Positions 8,352-15,689 of a stretch of DNA of 39,525 nucleotides are shown piece by piece. A program made the translations under genes and the position numbers. The notes under the pieces are model-generated. The model was not told the origin of the DNA. It made no database searches and saw only the letters and a list, made by a program, of their open reading frames with translations. The stretch comes from Gammaproteobacteria bacterium (GTDB lineage Bacteria; Pseudomonadota; Gammaproteobacteria; HK1), in NCBI GenBank assembly GCA_011775625.1, contig JAABYT010000011.1, forward strand, positions 106,524 to 146,048, written 5' to 3'. Positions within the stretch are counted from its first letter, which is position 1, and the number at the start of each line of letters is the position of its first letter.

Positions 8352-8909
8352 TCACCAGGTGATGTCGTCGGGCACCGGGTGCTCGCCGCCGTCCTCGCTG
8401 GTCTCGGCGCCGCCGCACAGGACCGTGTGCGGCGCGAGCGCGAGCAGCCGTTCGGCGGCCGCTGCGCGCATGAGATGGTGGTTGCCGTCGAGTGCCGCGA
8501 TGACGATTTCGCCCGAGGCCAGCTTCAGGCGCTGCGCCTCGCTCACGTAGATGCGCTTGACGTGCTTTCCCTTGACGAAGTGGTAGGGCACCTGCGCCTC
8601 GGCGTCGTTGAGGCGCTCGCTCTCTATCAGCGCTTCGATCTTGCGGCGCAGCGCCTTCTTGGCGCTCTCGCTCACCGATTCGCCACCGAGCGTGGCATCG
8701 CGGATGAAGCGCGCGGTGCGGCGCTGGTTCTCGCGCAGCACGTGACGCGCAACCGGTTTGAATGATTCGGCGGGCGCCTGGGGCGAAGGCTTGTCGCGCG
8801 CTGCCGCAGGCTTTTTCTTGCCTGCACGCCGCTTCTTGCGCGGCTGCTCGAGCCGCGCCTCGCTCACCAGACCGACTTTGAGTAGCTCGTCGCGGAGGGA
8901 GTTGCCCAT
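8352..8909 (-). CDS. DUF2058 (YaiL-like) protein
   Basis: 185 residues from the ATG at 8909; this start gives MGNSLRDELLKVGLV, the classic opening of DUF2058 proteins, whereas a longer frame to 8954 adds unrelated residues. After it comes a Lys/Arg/Ala/Pro-rich region (about 19-45, RKKRRAGKKKP), then the conserved domain with VPYHFVKGKHVKRIYV and the C-terminal strand region around ALDGNHHLMRA. The family is nearly confined to gammaproteobacteria and its role is not established; the basic N-terminus suggests nucleic acid or ribosome contact, which is inference. It converges on the PLP gene with a 19-base gap. Confidence 0.85.
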   Translation of the reverse strand: MGNSLRDELLKVGLVSEARLEQPRKKRRAGKKKPAAARDKPSPQAPAESFKPVARHVLRENQRRTARFIRDATLGGESVSESAKKALRRKIEALIESERLNDAEAQVPYHFVKGKHVKRIYVSEAQRLKLASGEIVIAALDGNHHLMRAAAAERLLALAPHTVLCGGAETSEDGGEHPVPDDITW

Positions 8910-9007
8910 ACCCGGCTCGCCGTTGCCCGCCGCCTTAGTGGCGCCAGCGCACATTCAACCCCAATAGAGAAGGCCGCGCAAATGAGCTACCCTGCCGCCG
9001 ACCCGCC

Positions 9008-9484
9008 GTGACGCCCCGAGAATTGAAGCACCTGCTCGTCGTCTACCACTCTCAGACCGGCCACACCCAGGCGATGGCCGAAGCGGTGGTGCGCGGAGCG
9101 GGTTGCGCGCAGGTGCAGGGGGTCGAGACACGCCTGCTGCGCGCGGGCGCCGCCGGGCCCGACGACCTGCTGTGGGCCGATGCCCTGGTTCTCGGCACGC
9201 CCGAGAATTTCGGCTACATGTCCGGCGCCGTGAAAGATTTTCTCGACCGTACCTACTATCCTTGCGAAGGCAAGGTGGAAAGCCTGCCCTATGCGGTCTT
9301 CATCAGCGCCGGCAACGACGGCAGCGGCGCCCTCAGCAGCATTCAGCGGATCGCCAGGGGTTATCCACTGCGCGCCGTGCAGGAGCCAATCATTGCCCGC
9401 GGCGACACCACCGATGCGATCCTCGAGGCGTGCGAGGCGCTCGGCATGGCCATGGCGGCGGGACTCGAGATGGGCGTATTTTGA
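9008..9484 (+). CDS. Flavodoxin-like / NAD(P)H-dependent FMN reductase-family protein
   Basis: 158 residues starting at GTG. The FMN phosphate-binding loop YHSQTGHTQAMAE follows the first beta strand at about residues 12-24, and the second FMN loop is represented by GTPENFGYMSGAVKDFLDR (about 63-81), a WrbA/flavodoxin-fold pattern. It probably binds FMN and carries electrons or reduces a small substrate in the cytoplasm. It ends one base before an in-frame GTG of the next reading frame and 69 bases before the likely start of the actin-like gene, so the two are probably co-transcribed; no functional link between a flavodoxin and an actin homologue is obvious. Confidence 0.8.
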   Translation: MTPRELKHLLVVYHSQTGHTQAMAEAVVRGAGCAQVQGVETRLLRAGAAGPDDLLWADALVLGTPENFGYMSGAVKDFLDRTYYPCEGKVESLPYAVFISAGNDGSGALSSIQRIARGYPLRAVQEPIIARGDTTDAILEACEALGMAMAAGLEMGVF

Positions 9485-9553
9485 GTGGCTTCCGACGGCG
9501 CCGGGGCGGGCTGCCGTTCAGGCACGATCGATGAAATTGAGCCGTCAGGGGAA

Positions 9554-10615
9554 ATGCGCGTGAACGTCGTTGGTATCGATATCGGTTTCGGGTTTACAAA
9601 GGCAACTAACGGCAGGGACACGCTGGTGTTCAAGTCGATTTTCGGCGAGGCCAGCGATATCCCGTTTCGCGAGCAGCTGCTGAGCGCGGCGTCTCCCGAA
9701 GAGCATCTGCACATCGAGCTCGACGGTGAGTCGTTCTTCGTCGGCGAGCTCGCCGAGCACCAGAGCCACGTACGCTCCTTCACCCTCGATCAGAATCAGT
9801 TCATCACCAACTTCGCCAAGACCATGGCCATGGCGGCGCTCTCGCGTCTCGCCTCGCCGAACGACTCGGTCAACCTGGTGACCGGGCTGCCGGTGAGCTT
9901 CTACCGCCGGCACCGCGAGGAGCTCTCCGGGCTGCTGCTCGGCAGGCACACGCTGGCAACCCTCGATGCGAACGCTAACCGCCGCGAGATCCCGCTCACG
10001 GTCAATCAGGTGCGCGTCATTCCGCAGCCCTTCGGCTCGCTGTTCAATCTGATGATGGGCGACTCGGCGGAGCTCACCGACAAGCGCTTCGCGGAGGAGA
10101 AGATCGGCGTCGTCGACGTCGGTTTCCGCACCACCGACTACACCGTGTCGGACAAGACCAAGTACTCGGGCCGCGGCAGCGGCTCGTCGGAGTCGGGCAT
10201 CGCGCGCGCCTTCGCCATGATCGCCGCCAAGCTGCTCGAGCAGACCGGCGTCGACGTGGAGCTCTACCGCATGTACGACGCGGTGGCGCGCGGATCGATC
10301 AAGATTCGCGGCAAGACCATCGACCTGAGGCCGCTCACCGAGGAAGCGTTCAGCAAGCTCGCCTCGGCGGTTGCCGGCGAGGTCGATCGCCTGTGGGCGG
10401 ACGACTGGGACATCGATCGCATCGTCGTCACCGGCGGCGGCGGTGCGGTGCTGGCGCCGTACCTGCAGCCGCTGCTCTCGGGCGAGGTGCAGCCGGTGGA
10501 TCCCACCGCCGATTCGCGGCTCAACAACGTGCGCGGCTACTGGAAGTACGGCCGCAACGTCTGGAACACGCAGCCGCAGGCGGTGCCGGAGAGACGCGCG
10601 GCGTCGGACAGCTGA
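9554..10615 (+). CDS. ParM/StbA-like bacterial actin ATPase
   Basis: 353 residues from the ATG at 9554. A GTG two codons later (9560) sits at a better distance from the AGGGG Shine-Dalgarno and could be the true start. Three actin-fold nucleotide-binding motifs are seen: phosphate-1 GIDIGFGFTKA (7-17), phosphate-2 VVDVGFRTTDY (186-196) and the adenosine motif VVTGGGGAVL (about 291-300). This is the plan of plasmid segregation filament proteins (ParM/StbA) and their relatives. Such proteins polymerise with ATP and usually pair with a DNA-binding adaptor (ParR) and a repeat centromere (parC). I see neither here; the neighbours are a flavodoxin and a convergent LysR regulator. Codon use and GC content match the surroundings. 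Confidence 0.8.
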   Translation: MRVNVVGIDIGFGFTKATNGRDTLVFKSIFGEASDIPFREQLLSAASPEEHLHIELDGESFFVGELAEHQSHVRSFTLDQNQFITNFAKTMAMAALSRLASPNDSVNLVTGLPVSFYRRHREELSGLLLGRHTLATLDANANRREIPLTVNQVRVIPQPFGSLFNLMMGDSAELTDKRFAEEKIGVVDVGFRTTDYTVSDKTKYSGRGSGSSESGIARAFAMIAAKLLEQTGVDVELYRMYDAVARGSIKIRGKTIDLRPLTEEAFSKLASAVAGEVDRLWADDWDIDRIVVTGGGGAVLAPYLQPLLSGEVQPVDPTADSRLNNVRGYWKYGRNVWNTQPQAVPERRAASDS

Positions 10616-10645
10616 GCGCCGGGGCCGGGCAACGGCCGCGCCCGT

Positions 10646-11572
10646 TCAGGCCGCCGCGGAGCGGGCGGCGCTGTTGCGCGCCTCCTCGAGCAGCCATTCC
10701 CGAAACGCCACCACCCTGGGGCGCTCGGCGCTCGCCAGCGGACACACGACGTAGTAGGCGAAGCTCACCGGGAAGCTGAGCGCGAACGGCCGCACCAGCC
10801 TGCCGGCGGCGATGTCGTCGGCAACCAGCACGTCGCCCACCAGCGCCACGCCCTGGCCGTCGATGGCGGCCTGCACCGCCAGGCTCGCCATGCTGAAGGT
10901 CGGTCCGCGGCTCAGGTCGCAGCCGTCGACGCCCGCCGCCTGCAGCCACATGCGCCAATCCGGATAGCCGTGGTCCTGGTAGGGCGCCGTGTGGTGCAGC
11001 AGGGTGTGCCGGCACAGGTCCGCCGGCACGCGCAGGGGAGCGGCGCCCTCGAGCAGGCGTGGACTGCACACGGGCACCGCCACCTCGTCCATCAGCCGGT
11101 CGACGCGCATGCCCGGATAGCGGCCGGCGCCGTAGCGCACCGCGATGTCGACCCCCTCGCGGGCCAGATCCACCAGACGCATGGAGGCGTCCAGGCGCAC
11201 GTCGTAGCCGGGGTTCGCCTGGCGGAAACGGTCGAGCCGGGCCACCAGCCATTTGGCGCCGAAGGAGGGCGGCACGCTGACCGTGAGCGGCCCGCTCTCG
11301 TCGCCCGCGCGCAGCGCGTCCATGGCCGCGGCGAGGCGCTCGAAGCCCTCGCGAAGACCCGGCAGACAGGCCTGTCCCGCATCGGTGAGTCGCAGCGAGC
11401 GGTTGGCGCGCTTGAACAGCGCCAGCCCCAGGTAGGCCTCCAGGCCCTTGACCTGATGGCTGACCGCCGCGGGCGTCACGTGCAGCTCCTCGGCGGCGCG
11501 CGTGATGCTCAGGTGGCGGGCGGCGGCCTCGAAGGCGCGGAGCGCGTTCAGCGGTGGCAAATTTCGTTGCAT
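10646..11572 (-). CDS. LysR-family transcriptional regulator, GcvA-like
   Basis: 308 residues. The N-terminal winged helix-turn-helix spans about 5-64 (LNALRAFEAAARHLSITRAA, then TPAAVSHQVKGLEAYLG as recognition helix), with the PPLNALRAFEAAARH opening typical of the GcvA/AmpR branch. The effector domain follows from about 93 (LTVSVPPSFGAKWL). It is divergent from the DUF1127 gene across a 129-base AT-rich region that contains a dyad suited to a LysR protein, so it probably regulates itself and that neighbour. Its natural effector and any wider targets are not visible. Confidence 0.88.
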   Translation of the reverse strand: MQRNLPPLNALRAFEAAARHLSITRAAEELHVTPAAVSHQVKGLEAYLGLALFKRANRSLRLTDAGQACLPGLREGFERLAAAMDALRAGDESGPLTVSVPPSFGAKWLVARLDRFRQANPGYDVRLDASMRLVDLAREGVDIAVRYGAGRYPGMRVDRLMDEVAVPVCSPRLLEGAAPLRVPADLCRHTLLHHTAPYQDHGYPDWRMWLQAAGVDGCDLSRGPTFSMASLAVQAAIDGQGVALVGDVLVADDIAAGRLVRPFALSFPVSFAYYVVCPLASAERPRVVAFREWLLEEARNSAARSAAA

Positions 11573-11615
11573 AACTTAGAAAAACTAAAATCTGTCTGTA
11601 GATCTTCTCGTTTGT

Positions 11616-11632
11616 GAAAACCGCTTGTTTTC
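11616..11632. promoter_or_regulatory. Dyad in the LysR/DUF1127 divergent region
   Basis: GAAAAC (11616-11621) and GTTTTC (11627-11632) form a perfect 6-base dyad with a 5-base spacer in the middle of the divergent intergenic region. LysR-type regulators bind partly dyad-symmetric sites between divergent genes, so this is a plausible operator, unproven. Confidence 0.35.
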
Positions 11633-11650
11633 TTTACTTTTAGACCCAAC

Positions 11651-11679
11651 TTGAGCTTCAGCCAAACTTCAAATATTGC
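11651..11679 (+). promoter_or_regulatory. Candidate promoter for the DUF1127 gene
   Basis: TTGAGC (11651-11656) and TATTGC (11674-11679) are separated by 17 bases and lie 22 bases before the GTG start at 11702. The match is modest. Confidence 0.3.
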
Positions 11680-11701
11680 TTAACTAACGAGGAAATCTAA
11701 A

Positions 11702-12154
11702 GTGAAAGACAGACCATTTCAAGGGCCATACGGGAGCGCGCCGTACCCGCTCGAAGGCACCCTGCCGGCGGGCGACACGGACGCGCGGGTTCCCGGAACA
11801 CCGCTCACCCTGGAGGAGTTCGAGGCCGCCCAGCGCCTTGGCCGCAGGCTGCAGGCGCGGGCCATGGCGTCGGCCCTCACGGGGCTGCTCAGAACCCTCG
11901 CCTGGCCGTTCACAAGGCTCGCTGCGGGCTATATGCGGGCCAGCCGTGAGGCCGCCGCGATACGCCAGCTGAACGCCCTCAACGACCACCTGCTCGCGGA
12001 CCTGGGCATCCGGCGCAGCGAGATCCCCGCCGCCGTGGCCGGTCTGGTGAGGCGCCCCGCCGCCGCACCGACGCTGTCCCGGGTGCGCGCGGCGCCGGTG
12101 CGCGTCGAGCCGGCCGCCCCCGGCAACGACCCCGAGGCCAAGGCGGCGGCCTAG
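11702..12154 (+). CDS. DUF1127 domain protein
   Basis: 150 residues from a GTG with AGGAA seven bases upstream. The DUF1127 motif lies at about 82-108 (AAAIRQLNALNDHLLADLGI, then RRSEI), a short Arg-rich helical segment. Most DUF1127 proteins are 45-75 residues; this one carries an 80-residue N-terminal extension (Pro/Gly-rich then helical) and a 40-residue Ala/Pro/Arg tail. Small DUF1127 proteins have been linked to RNA turnover and phosphate or carbon metabolism in alphaproteobacteria; whether that applies to this longer form is unknown. Its TAG stop shares the four bases CTAG with the stop of the convergent aconitase X small-subunit gene. Confidence 0.75.
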   Translation: MKDRPFQGPYGSAPYPLEGTLPAGDTDARVPGTPLTLEEFEAAQRLGRRLQARAMASALTGLLRTLAWPFTRLAAGYMRASREAAAIRQLNALNDHLLADLGIRRSEIPAAVAGLVRRPAAAPTLSRVRAAPVRVEPAAPGNDPEAKAAA

Positions 12155-12579
12155 GCCGGCGGGTCGCTGCGCAGGCGACCGCCGGGCGCCACCTGCACCC
12201 GGTCGCCCGAGCGCAGGCGCGCGCGCTCGGCATCGTCGATGAGCAGCACCGGCACCTGCACGCCGTAGAGCGCGCCCGCCACCATGGCACCCACGGCGAC
12301 GTTCACGTCGGGCTTGCCGAGCGCGATCCCCACCGGGCCCACGCCGCGGCGAATGGCCTCGGCGATCCCCGCGGGGGTGCCCGCCGATCCGCGGCTTTCG
12401 GGCAGAATCAGGAAGCGCCCCGCGATGCAATGTCCCCGCTGCGGGTGATGCTGGTCGACGATGGTGCCGGTTTGCGCATCGAAGCCGCCCCAGAAGCTCA
12501 GGGGCTCGTCGAGAACCATGGCCTCGCCGCGCGCGCCGCCGTCATTGAGCACGCGCGCGACGATGTCGATGCCGCTCAC
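12151..12579 (-). CDS. Aconitase X swivel domain subunit (DUF126)
   Basis: 142 residues from a GTG at 12579 whose GTGA overlaps the stop codon of the large-subunit gene, a strong sign that this, and not the longer frame running through the upstream gene, is the start. The swivel-domain signature LSFWGGFDAQTG is at 28-39, followed by IVDQHHPQRGHCIAG and the Ser loop at about 62-69 (SRGSAGTP). In bacterial and archaeal aconitase X the corresponding loop usually reads GxGSSxGS or GKGSTVGS; here only one Ser (S65) is kept. It should pair with the large subunit at 12576-13880 to make a heterodimeric hydro-lyase. Confidence 0.85.
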   Translation of the reverse strand: MSGIDIVARVLNDGGARGEAMVLDEPLSFWGGFDAQTGTIVDQHHPQRGHCIAGRFLILPESRGSAGTPAGIAEAIRRGVGPVGIALGKPDVNVAVGAMVAGALYGVQVPVLLIDDAERARLRSGDRVQVAPGGRLRSDPPA

Positions 12580-13880
12580 CCGCGCACCCCCCAGGCCGCG
12601 TCGCGCCACAGGCGGGCGTCGCGCCACACTTCGCCCCGAACCGCCGACTCCACGCACTCCTCCAGGGTGCCGAATACCGACTCCACCGCCAGCATGCCCG
12701 GCGCGTAGTAAGCCCACTTCGCGGAGTTGGTCATGACCCGCCCGCGACAGCCGCGCACCGCCGGCGAGAAGTACGTGCAGGTGTCGACGATGACCTGCAC
12801 ACCGGCGCGCGCGAGCATCTCGGCCCAGCCCTGCTTCGCGATCTGCGCGTACACGTGCCGGCTGGTGGACGCGTAGAACGCCGTGTCGGCGTGCACCCGG
12901 CGCCCTTCGACGAGCGCCACCAGGCGCGCGAACTCGGAGAAGGAGAAATGCGGCGTGCCGACGGCCACCATGGCGAGGGGCCCGGGCGTGCCCGTCGAGA
13001 GCGCGTCGCGTGCCGCAACGAGCTCGGCGGGGGTGACCCGCACGGTCACCTCCGGCGCCCTGCCCTGAAACGCGCTCGCCTCGTCGGGCGCCTCCGGCGT
13101 CACGCCGACGGCGTGGAACAGACCCACCGCGCCGGAGGCGGCTGCGGCGGCGCTGATCGCCTTGAGCTGGTCCTCGTTGCTGTCGTGCGCCAGGCCGCGG
13201 ATGACCGGCACCCGCGATCCGGCGAGTCTGCCCAGGTGATGGCCGAGCACGTGATGGAAGATGTCCTCGCGCCTGAGATCCTCGGGAATCGCGCCCACAT
13301 CGACGAGCGCGCGGCCGCGCCGGCCCTCGTCGGTGTGCAGACCCGAATAGGGCACGCGTCCGACCAGCGCCGCGCACACATCGAGATAGTCGCCGTACTT
13401 GTTGGTGCGCGCTCCCACCACGGAGTTGTAAAAAGTCACGGCATTGGACTCCGAGCCGACGATGTGCTCGCCGACCCCCGGCCTTCCCGGCAGCTGGTAT
13501 GGCGCGCAGGTCCACACCGGCTCGCAACCCAGCTGCTCGTAGAGATCCATGAGCAGACGCGCGCCGCTGACGACCACCGGATCGTCTTTCTCCGGCCGGA
13601 TGTCCGCGTCGACCCGGCTCACCAGCGAGGCGTTGGTCCACGCCGGCACGGCCAGGCGCGCGCCGTTGTCGAGCATGAAGCGGGCGAAATCCACGTGTGC
13701 CTGTCCGTTGTAGAAACAGGCATCGATGTGCGCGAAGCGGATGTCCTGAAGGCGCGTGGCACGCGTAATCTCGGCGGCGCGCAGCACCACCTGCATGGCA
13801 AGGCGCATGGCCGCGCCTTCGGCACCGTCGAGCAGCGCGCGATCGCGGTCATCGAGCTCGATCGGCGCGTTCTGCATCAT
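12576..13880 (-). CDS. Aconitase X catalytic subunit (DUF521), probable hydro-lyase
   Basis: 434 residues. The aconitase X signature SESNAVTFYNSVVGARTNKY covers about 143-161, continuing to GRVPYSGLH. Cys at 125 (VWTCAPY) and 368 (DTCTYFSP) and the TNSAKWAYYAPG motif (about 384-395) are in family positions for metal or iron-sulfur binding. Characterised bacterial members with separate large and small subunits are cis-3-hydroxy-L-proline dehydratases; archaeal ones are phosphomevalonate dehydratases. The first is the better guess here, but no proline racemase, pyrroline reductase or hydroxyproline transporter lies next to it, so the substrate is inferred only. It is transcribed divergently from the MATE exporter. 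Confidence 0.85.
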   Translation of the reverse strand: MMQNAPIELDDRDRALLDGAEGAAMRLAMQVVLRAAEITRATRLQDIRFAHIDACFYNGQAHVDFARFMLDNGARLAVPAWTNASLVSRVDADIRPEKDDPVVVSGARLLMDLYEQLGCEPVWTCAPYQLPGRPGVGEHIVGSESNAVTFYNSVVGARTNKYGDYLDVCAALVGRVPYSGLHTDEGRRGRALVDVGAIPEDLRREDIFHHVLGHHLGRLAGSRVPVIRGLAHDSNEDQLKAISAAAAASGAVGLFHAVGVTPEAPDEASAFQGRAPEVTVRVTPAELVAARDALSTGTPGPLAMVAVGTPHFSFSEFARLVALVEGRRVHADTAFYASTSRHVYAQIAKQGWAEMLARAGVQVIVDTCTYFSPAVRGCRGRVMTNSAKWAYYAPGMLAVESVFGTLEECVESAVRGEVWRDARLWRDAAWGVRG

Positions 13881-13992
13881 GGACTCGCGCTGCCTGTTGC
13901 CGGAGTTGACGCGCCTCGTGCGCGTGAAGGACCCTCGTCATGCCTCGAGCATCCCCGAAGCGAAAGTCAATCACGTAACGTCGCCAGCGGCA

Positions 13993-15357
13993 ATGACAAC
14001 CTCGAACGCGCGCCTCGTCGAAGGCCCGGTGACCAAGCACCTGGTGTCCATGACCGTGCCCATGGTCTGGGCGGTGCTCGCCATCATGCTTTTCAACGCC
14101 ACCGACACCTTCTTCGTCGCGCAGCTCGGTGCCCGGCAGCTGGCAGCCATGAGCTTCACGTTCCCGGTGGTCATGGTCATGACCAGTCTCGGCATCGGCA
14201 TGATGGCAGGCACCTCGTCGGTGCTCGCGCGGGTGGTCGGCGAGGGCGACATGAGCCAGGTGCGCCGCCTGGCGACCGATGCGCTCACCCTGGCCGTGCT
14301 CGTCTCGGTGGTCCTGAGCGTCGCCGGCATCCTCGCGCTCGACCGGCTGTTCACCCTTCTCGGCGCGTCGGCGCAGGTGCTGCCCATGATCCGCGACTAC
14401 ATGCTCATATGGTTCGCCGGATTCGCGCTGGTTCTGGTGCCGATGGTGGTTATCGGCGCGGTGCGCGCCACCGGCGATACCCGGCTGCAGGCGCGCCTGA
14501 TGATGACGTCGGCGGCCATCAACCTGATTCTCGACCCGCTGCTGATCTTCGGCTTGCTGGGCTTTCCGCGCCTGGAGCTCGCCGGCGCCGCGCTCGCCTC
14601 GGTGATCGCGCGTGTCGTGACGCTCGCCTTCGGTGCATTGGTGATCCACCGCATGCAGCTGCTGTGCTCACCGCTGTGCTCACCGGCAACCGTGTGGCGC
14701 TCCTGGAAGCGCATTCTGCACGTCGGACTGCCGGCAGCAGGCACCAACGTCATCATCCCCATCTCGGCGGGCATCATCGTCGCCCTGCTGGCGGGTTTCG
14801 GCGATCGCGCGGTGGCGGGATACGGCGCCGCGACCCGCATCGAGGCGCTGAGCCTGGTGGTGTTCTTCGCCATGTCGGCCGTCATCGGTCCCTTCGTCGG
14901 CCAGAACCTCGGCGCCGGCAGGCCAGAGCGCATCGCCGAGGCGCTGCGCCGCAGCGCGCTCTTCTGCCTCGCCCTCGGCGCCGTCATCGCCCTGGTGCTG
15001 GCGGTGCTGGCGGCACCGTTGAGCCGGCTTTTCAGCAACGACGCCGAGGTGCTCGCGGTGACGAGCACGTACCTGCGCATCGTGCCCCTGAGCTACGGCA
15101 CCGCCGGTATCATCATGGTGGTGAACGCCGCCTTCAACGGCATCGGCCAGCCGCTGCCCGCGGTGGCCATCTCGGTCGGGCGCACGCTCGTCCTCTACGT
15201 GCCGCTCGCCTACGCCGCATCGCGACTGCTCGGCGTCGCGGGTATCTTTGCCGCCGCCTGTTTTTCGGACCTGCTTTCCGGCATCATCGCCTACGCGTGG
15301 TTCCGCCGCCGATTGCGCGCCAAGCAGGCGTTACCGGAATCGCCCACGATCCGATGA
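13993..15357 (+). CDS. MATE-family multidrug/metabolite efflux transporter
   Basis: 454 residues from the ATG at 13993, the usual MATE length; upstream in-frame ATGs would add a basic, low-quality N-terminus overlapping the aconitase X gene. About twelve hydrophobic helices are visible in two similar halves; the first helix begins VSMTVPMVWAVLAIMLFN and the FVGQNLGAGRPERIAEA loop after helix 7-8 is a typical MATE feature. It should export a cationic or aromatic compound against Na+ or H+. The neighbours give no clear substrate, though being divergent from a hydro-lyase operon suggests shared regulation. A small membrane protein starts within its last codons (ATGA overlap). Confidence 0.88.
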   Translation: MTTSNARLVEGPVTKHLVSMTVPMVWAVLAIMLFNATDTFFVAQLGARQLAAMSFTFPVVMVMTSLGIGMMAGTSSVLARVVGEGDMSQVRRLATDALTLAVLVSVVLSVAGILALDRLFTLLGASAQVLPMIRDYMLIWFAGFALVLVPMVVIGAVRATGDTRLQARLMMTSAAINLILDPLLIFGLLGFPRLELAGAALASVIARVVTLAFGALVIHRMQLLCSPLCSPATVWRSWKRILHVGLPAAGTNVIIPISAGIIVALLAGFGDRAVAGYGAATRIEALSLVVFFAMSAVIGPFVGQNLGAGRPERIAEALRRSALFCLALGAVIALVLAVLAAPLSRLFSNDAEVLAVTSTYLRIVPLSYGTAGIIMVVNAAFNGIGQPLPAVAISVGRTLVLYVPLAYAASRLLGVAGIFAAACFSDLLSGIIAYAWFRRRLRAKQALPESPTIR

Positions 15358-15689
15358 TTGCCAATTTTCTCTCCAGGGTCGGTTTTCTGAGAGCCGCTTT
15401 GATGCTCGGCACGCTGCTCGTCGTGCTGCTCTCGCCGTTCGCCGGCGGTCACGTGCAAACCAGCGGCTGGCCCCTGGTCACCACCCTGATCGCACCCGTG
15501 TGCTTCGTGCTGCTGGTGTTCGTCCTCGGACTGGACATGCTCATGACGCGCGTATTCATGTCCGGCAGCAGCGCGGACGCACGCCGGCGACTGGTGCTGA
15601 TATTTCGCAGCGAAGCGCTGCTGCTTCTCGTCCTGCTCGCGAGCTGGGCGCCGTTCGTGGTGTCGTTGCTGCGACTGCGCGGGGACTAG
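15354..15689 (+). CDS. Small three-pass membrane protein coupled to the MATE gene
   Basis: 111 residues. The ATG at 15354 overlaps the TGA of the MATE gene as ATGA, so translation is almost certainly coupled. Three hydrophobic helices are visible (about 11-31, 39-64 and 86-108) with a short basic loop ADARRRLVLIFR before the last. I do not recognise the family; it resembles small hypothetical membrane proteins of gammaproteobacteria. It may assist the transporter or simply share its message. Its TAG stop overlaps the stop of the convergent methyltransferase gene within CTAG at 15686-15689. Confidence 0.75.
   Translation: MIANFLSRVGFLRAALMLGTLLVVLLSPFAGGHVQTSGWPLVTTLIAPVCFVLLVFVLGLDMLMTRVFMSGSSADARRRLVLIFRSEALLLLVLLASWAPFVVSLLRLRGD

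Noticed and set aside
9485-9553. N-terminal extension of the actin-like protein to the GTG at 9485
   Set aside because: The extra 23 residues precede the first actin strand and lack family resemblance, and the ribosome site is at 9546-9552.
9000-11700. parC-type tandem repeats near the actin-like gene
   Set aside because: No iterated direct repeats were seen in the short intergenic gaps on either side.
12580-13641. Minus-strand open frame upstream of the aconitase X small subunit
   Set aside because: It is a shifted frame of the large subunit; the GTGA overlap at 12576-12579 fixes the real start.
12855-15353. Long plus-strand open frame continuing into the small membrane protein
   Set aside because: It is antisense to aconitase X and out of frame within the MATE gene; only the last 111 codons, starting at the ATGA overlap, form a plausible protein.
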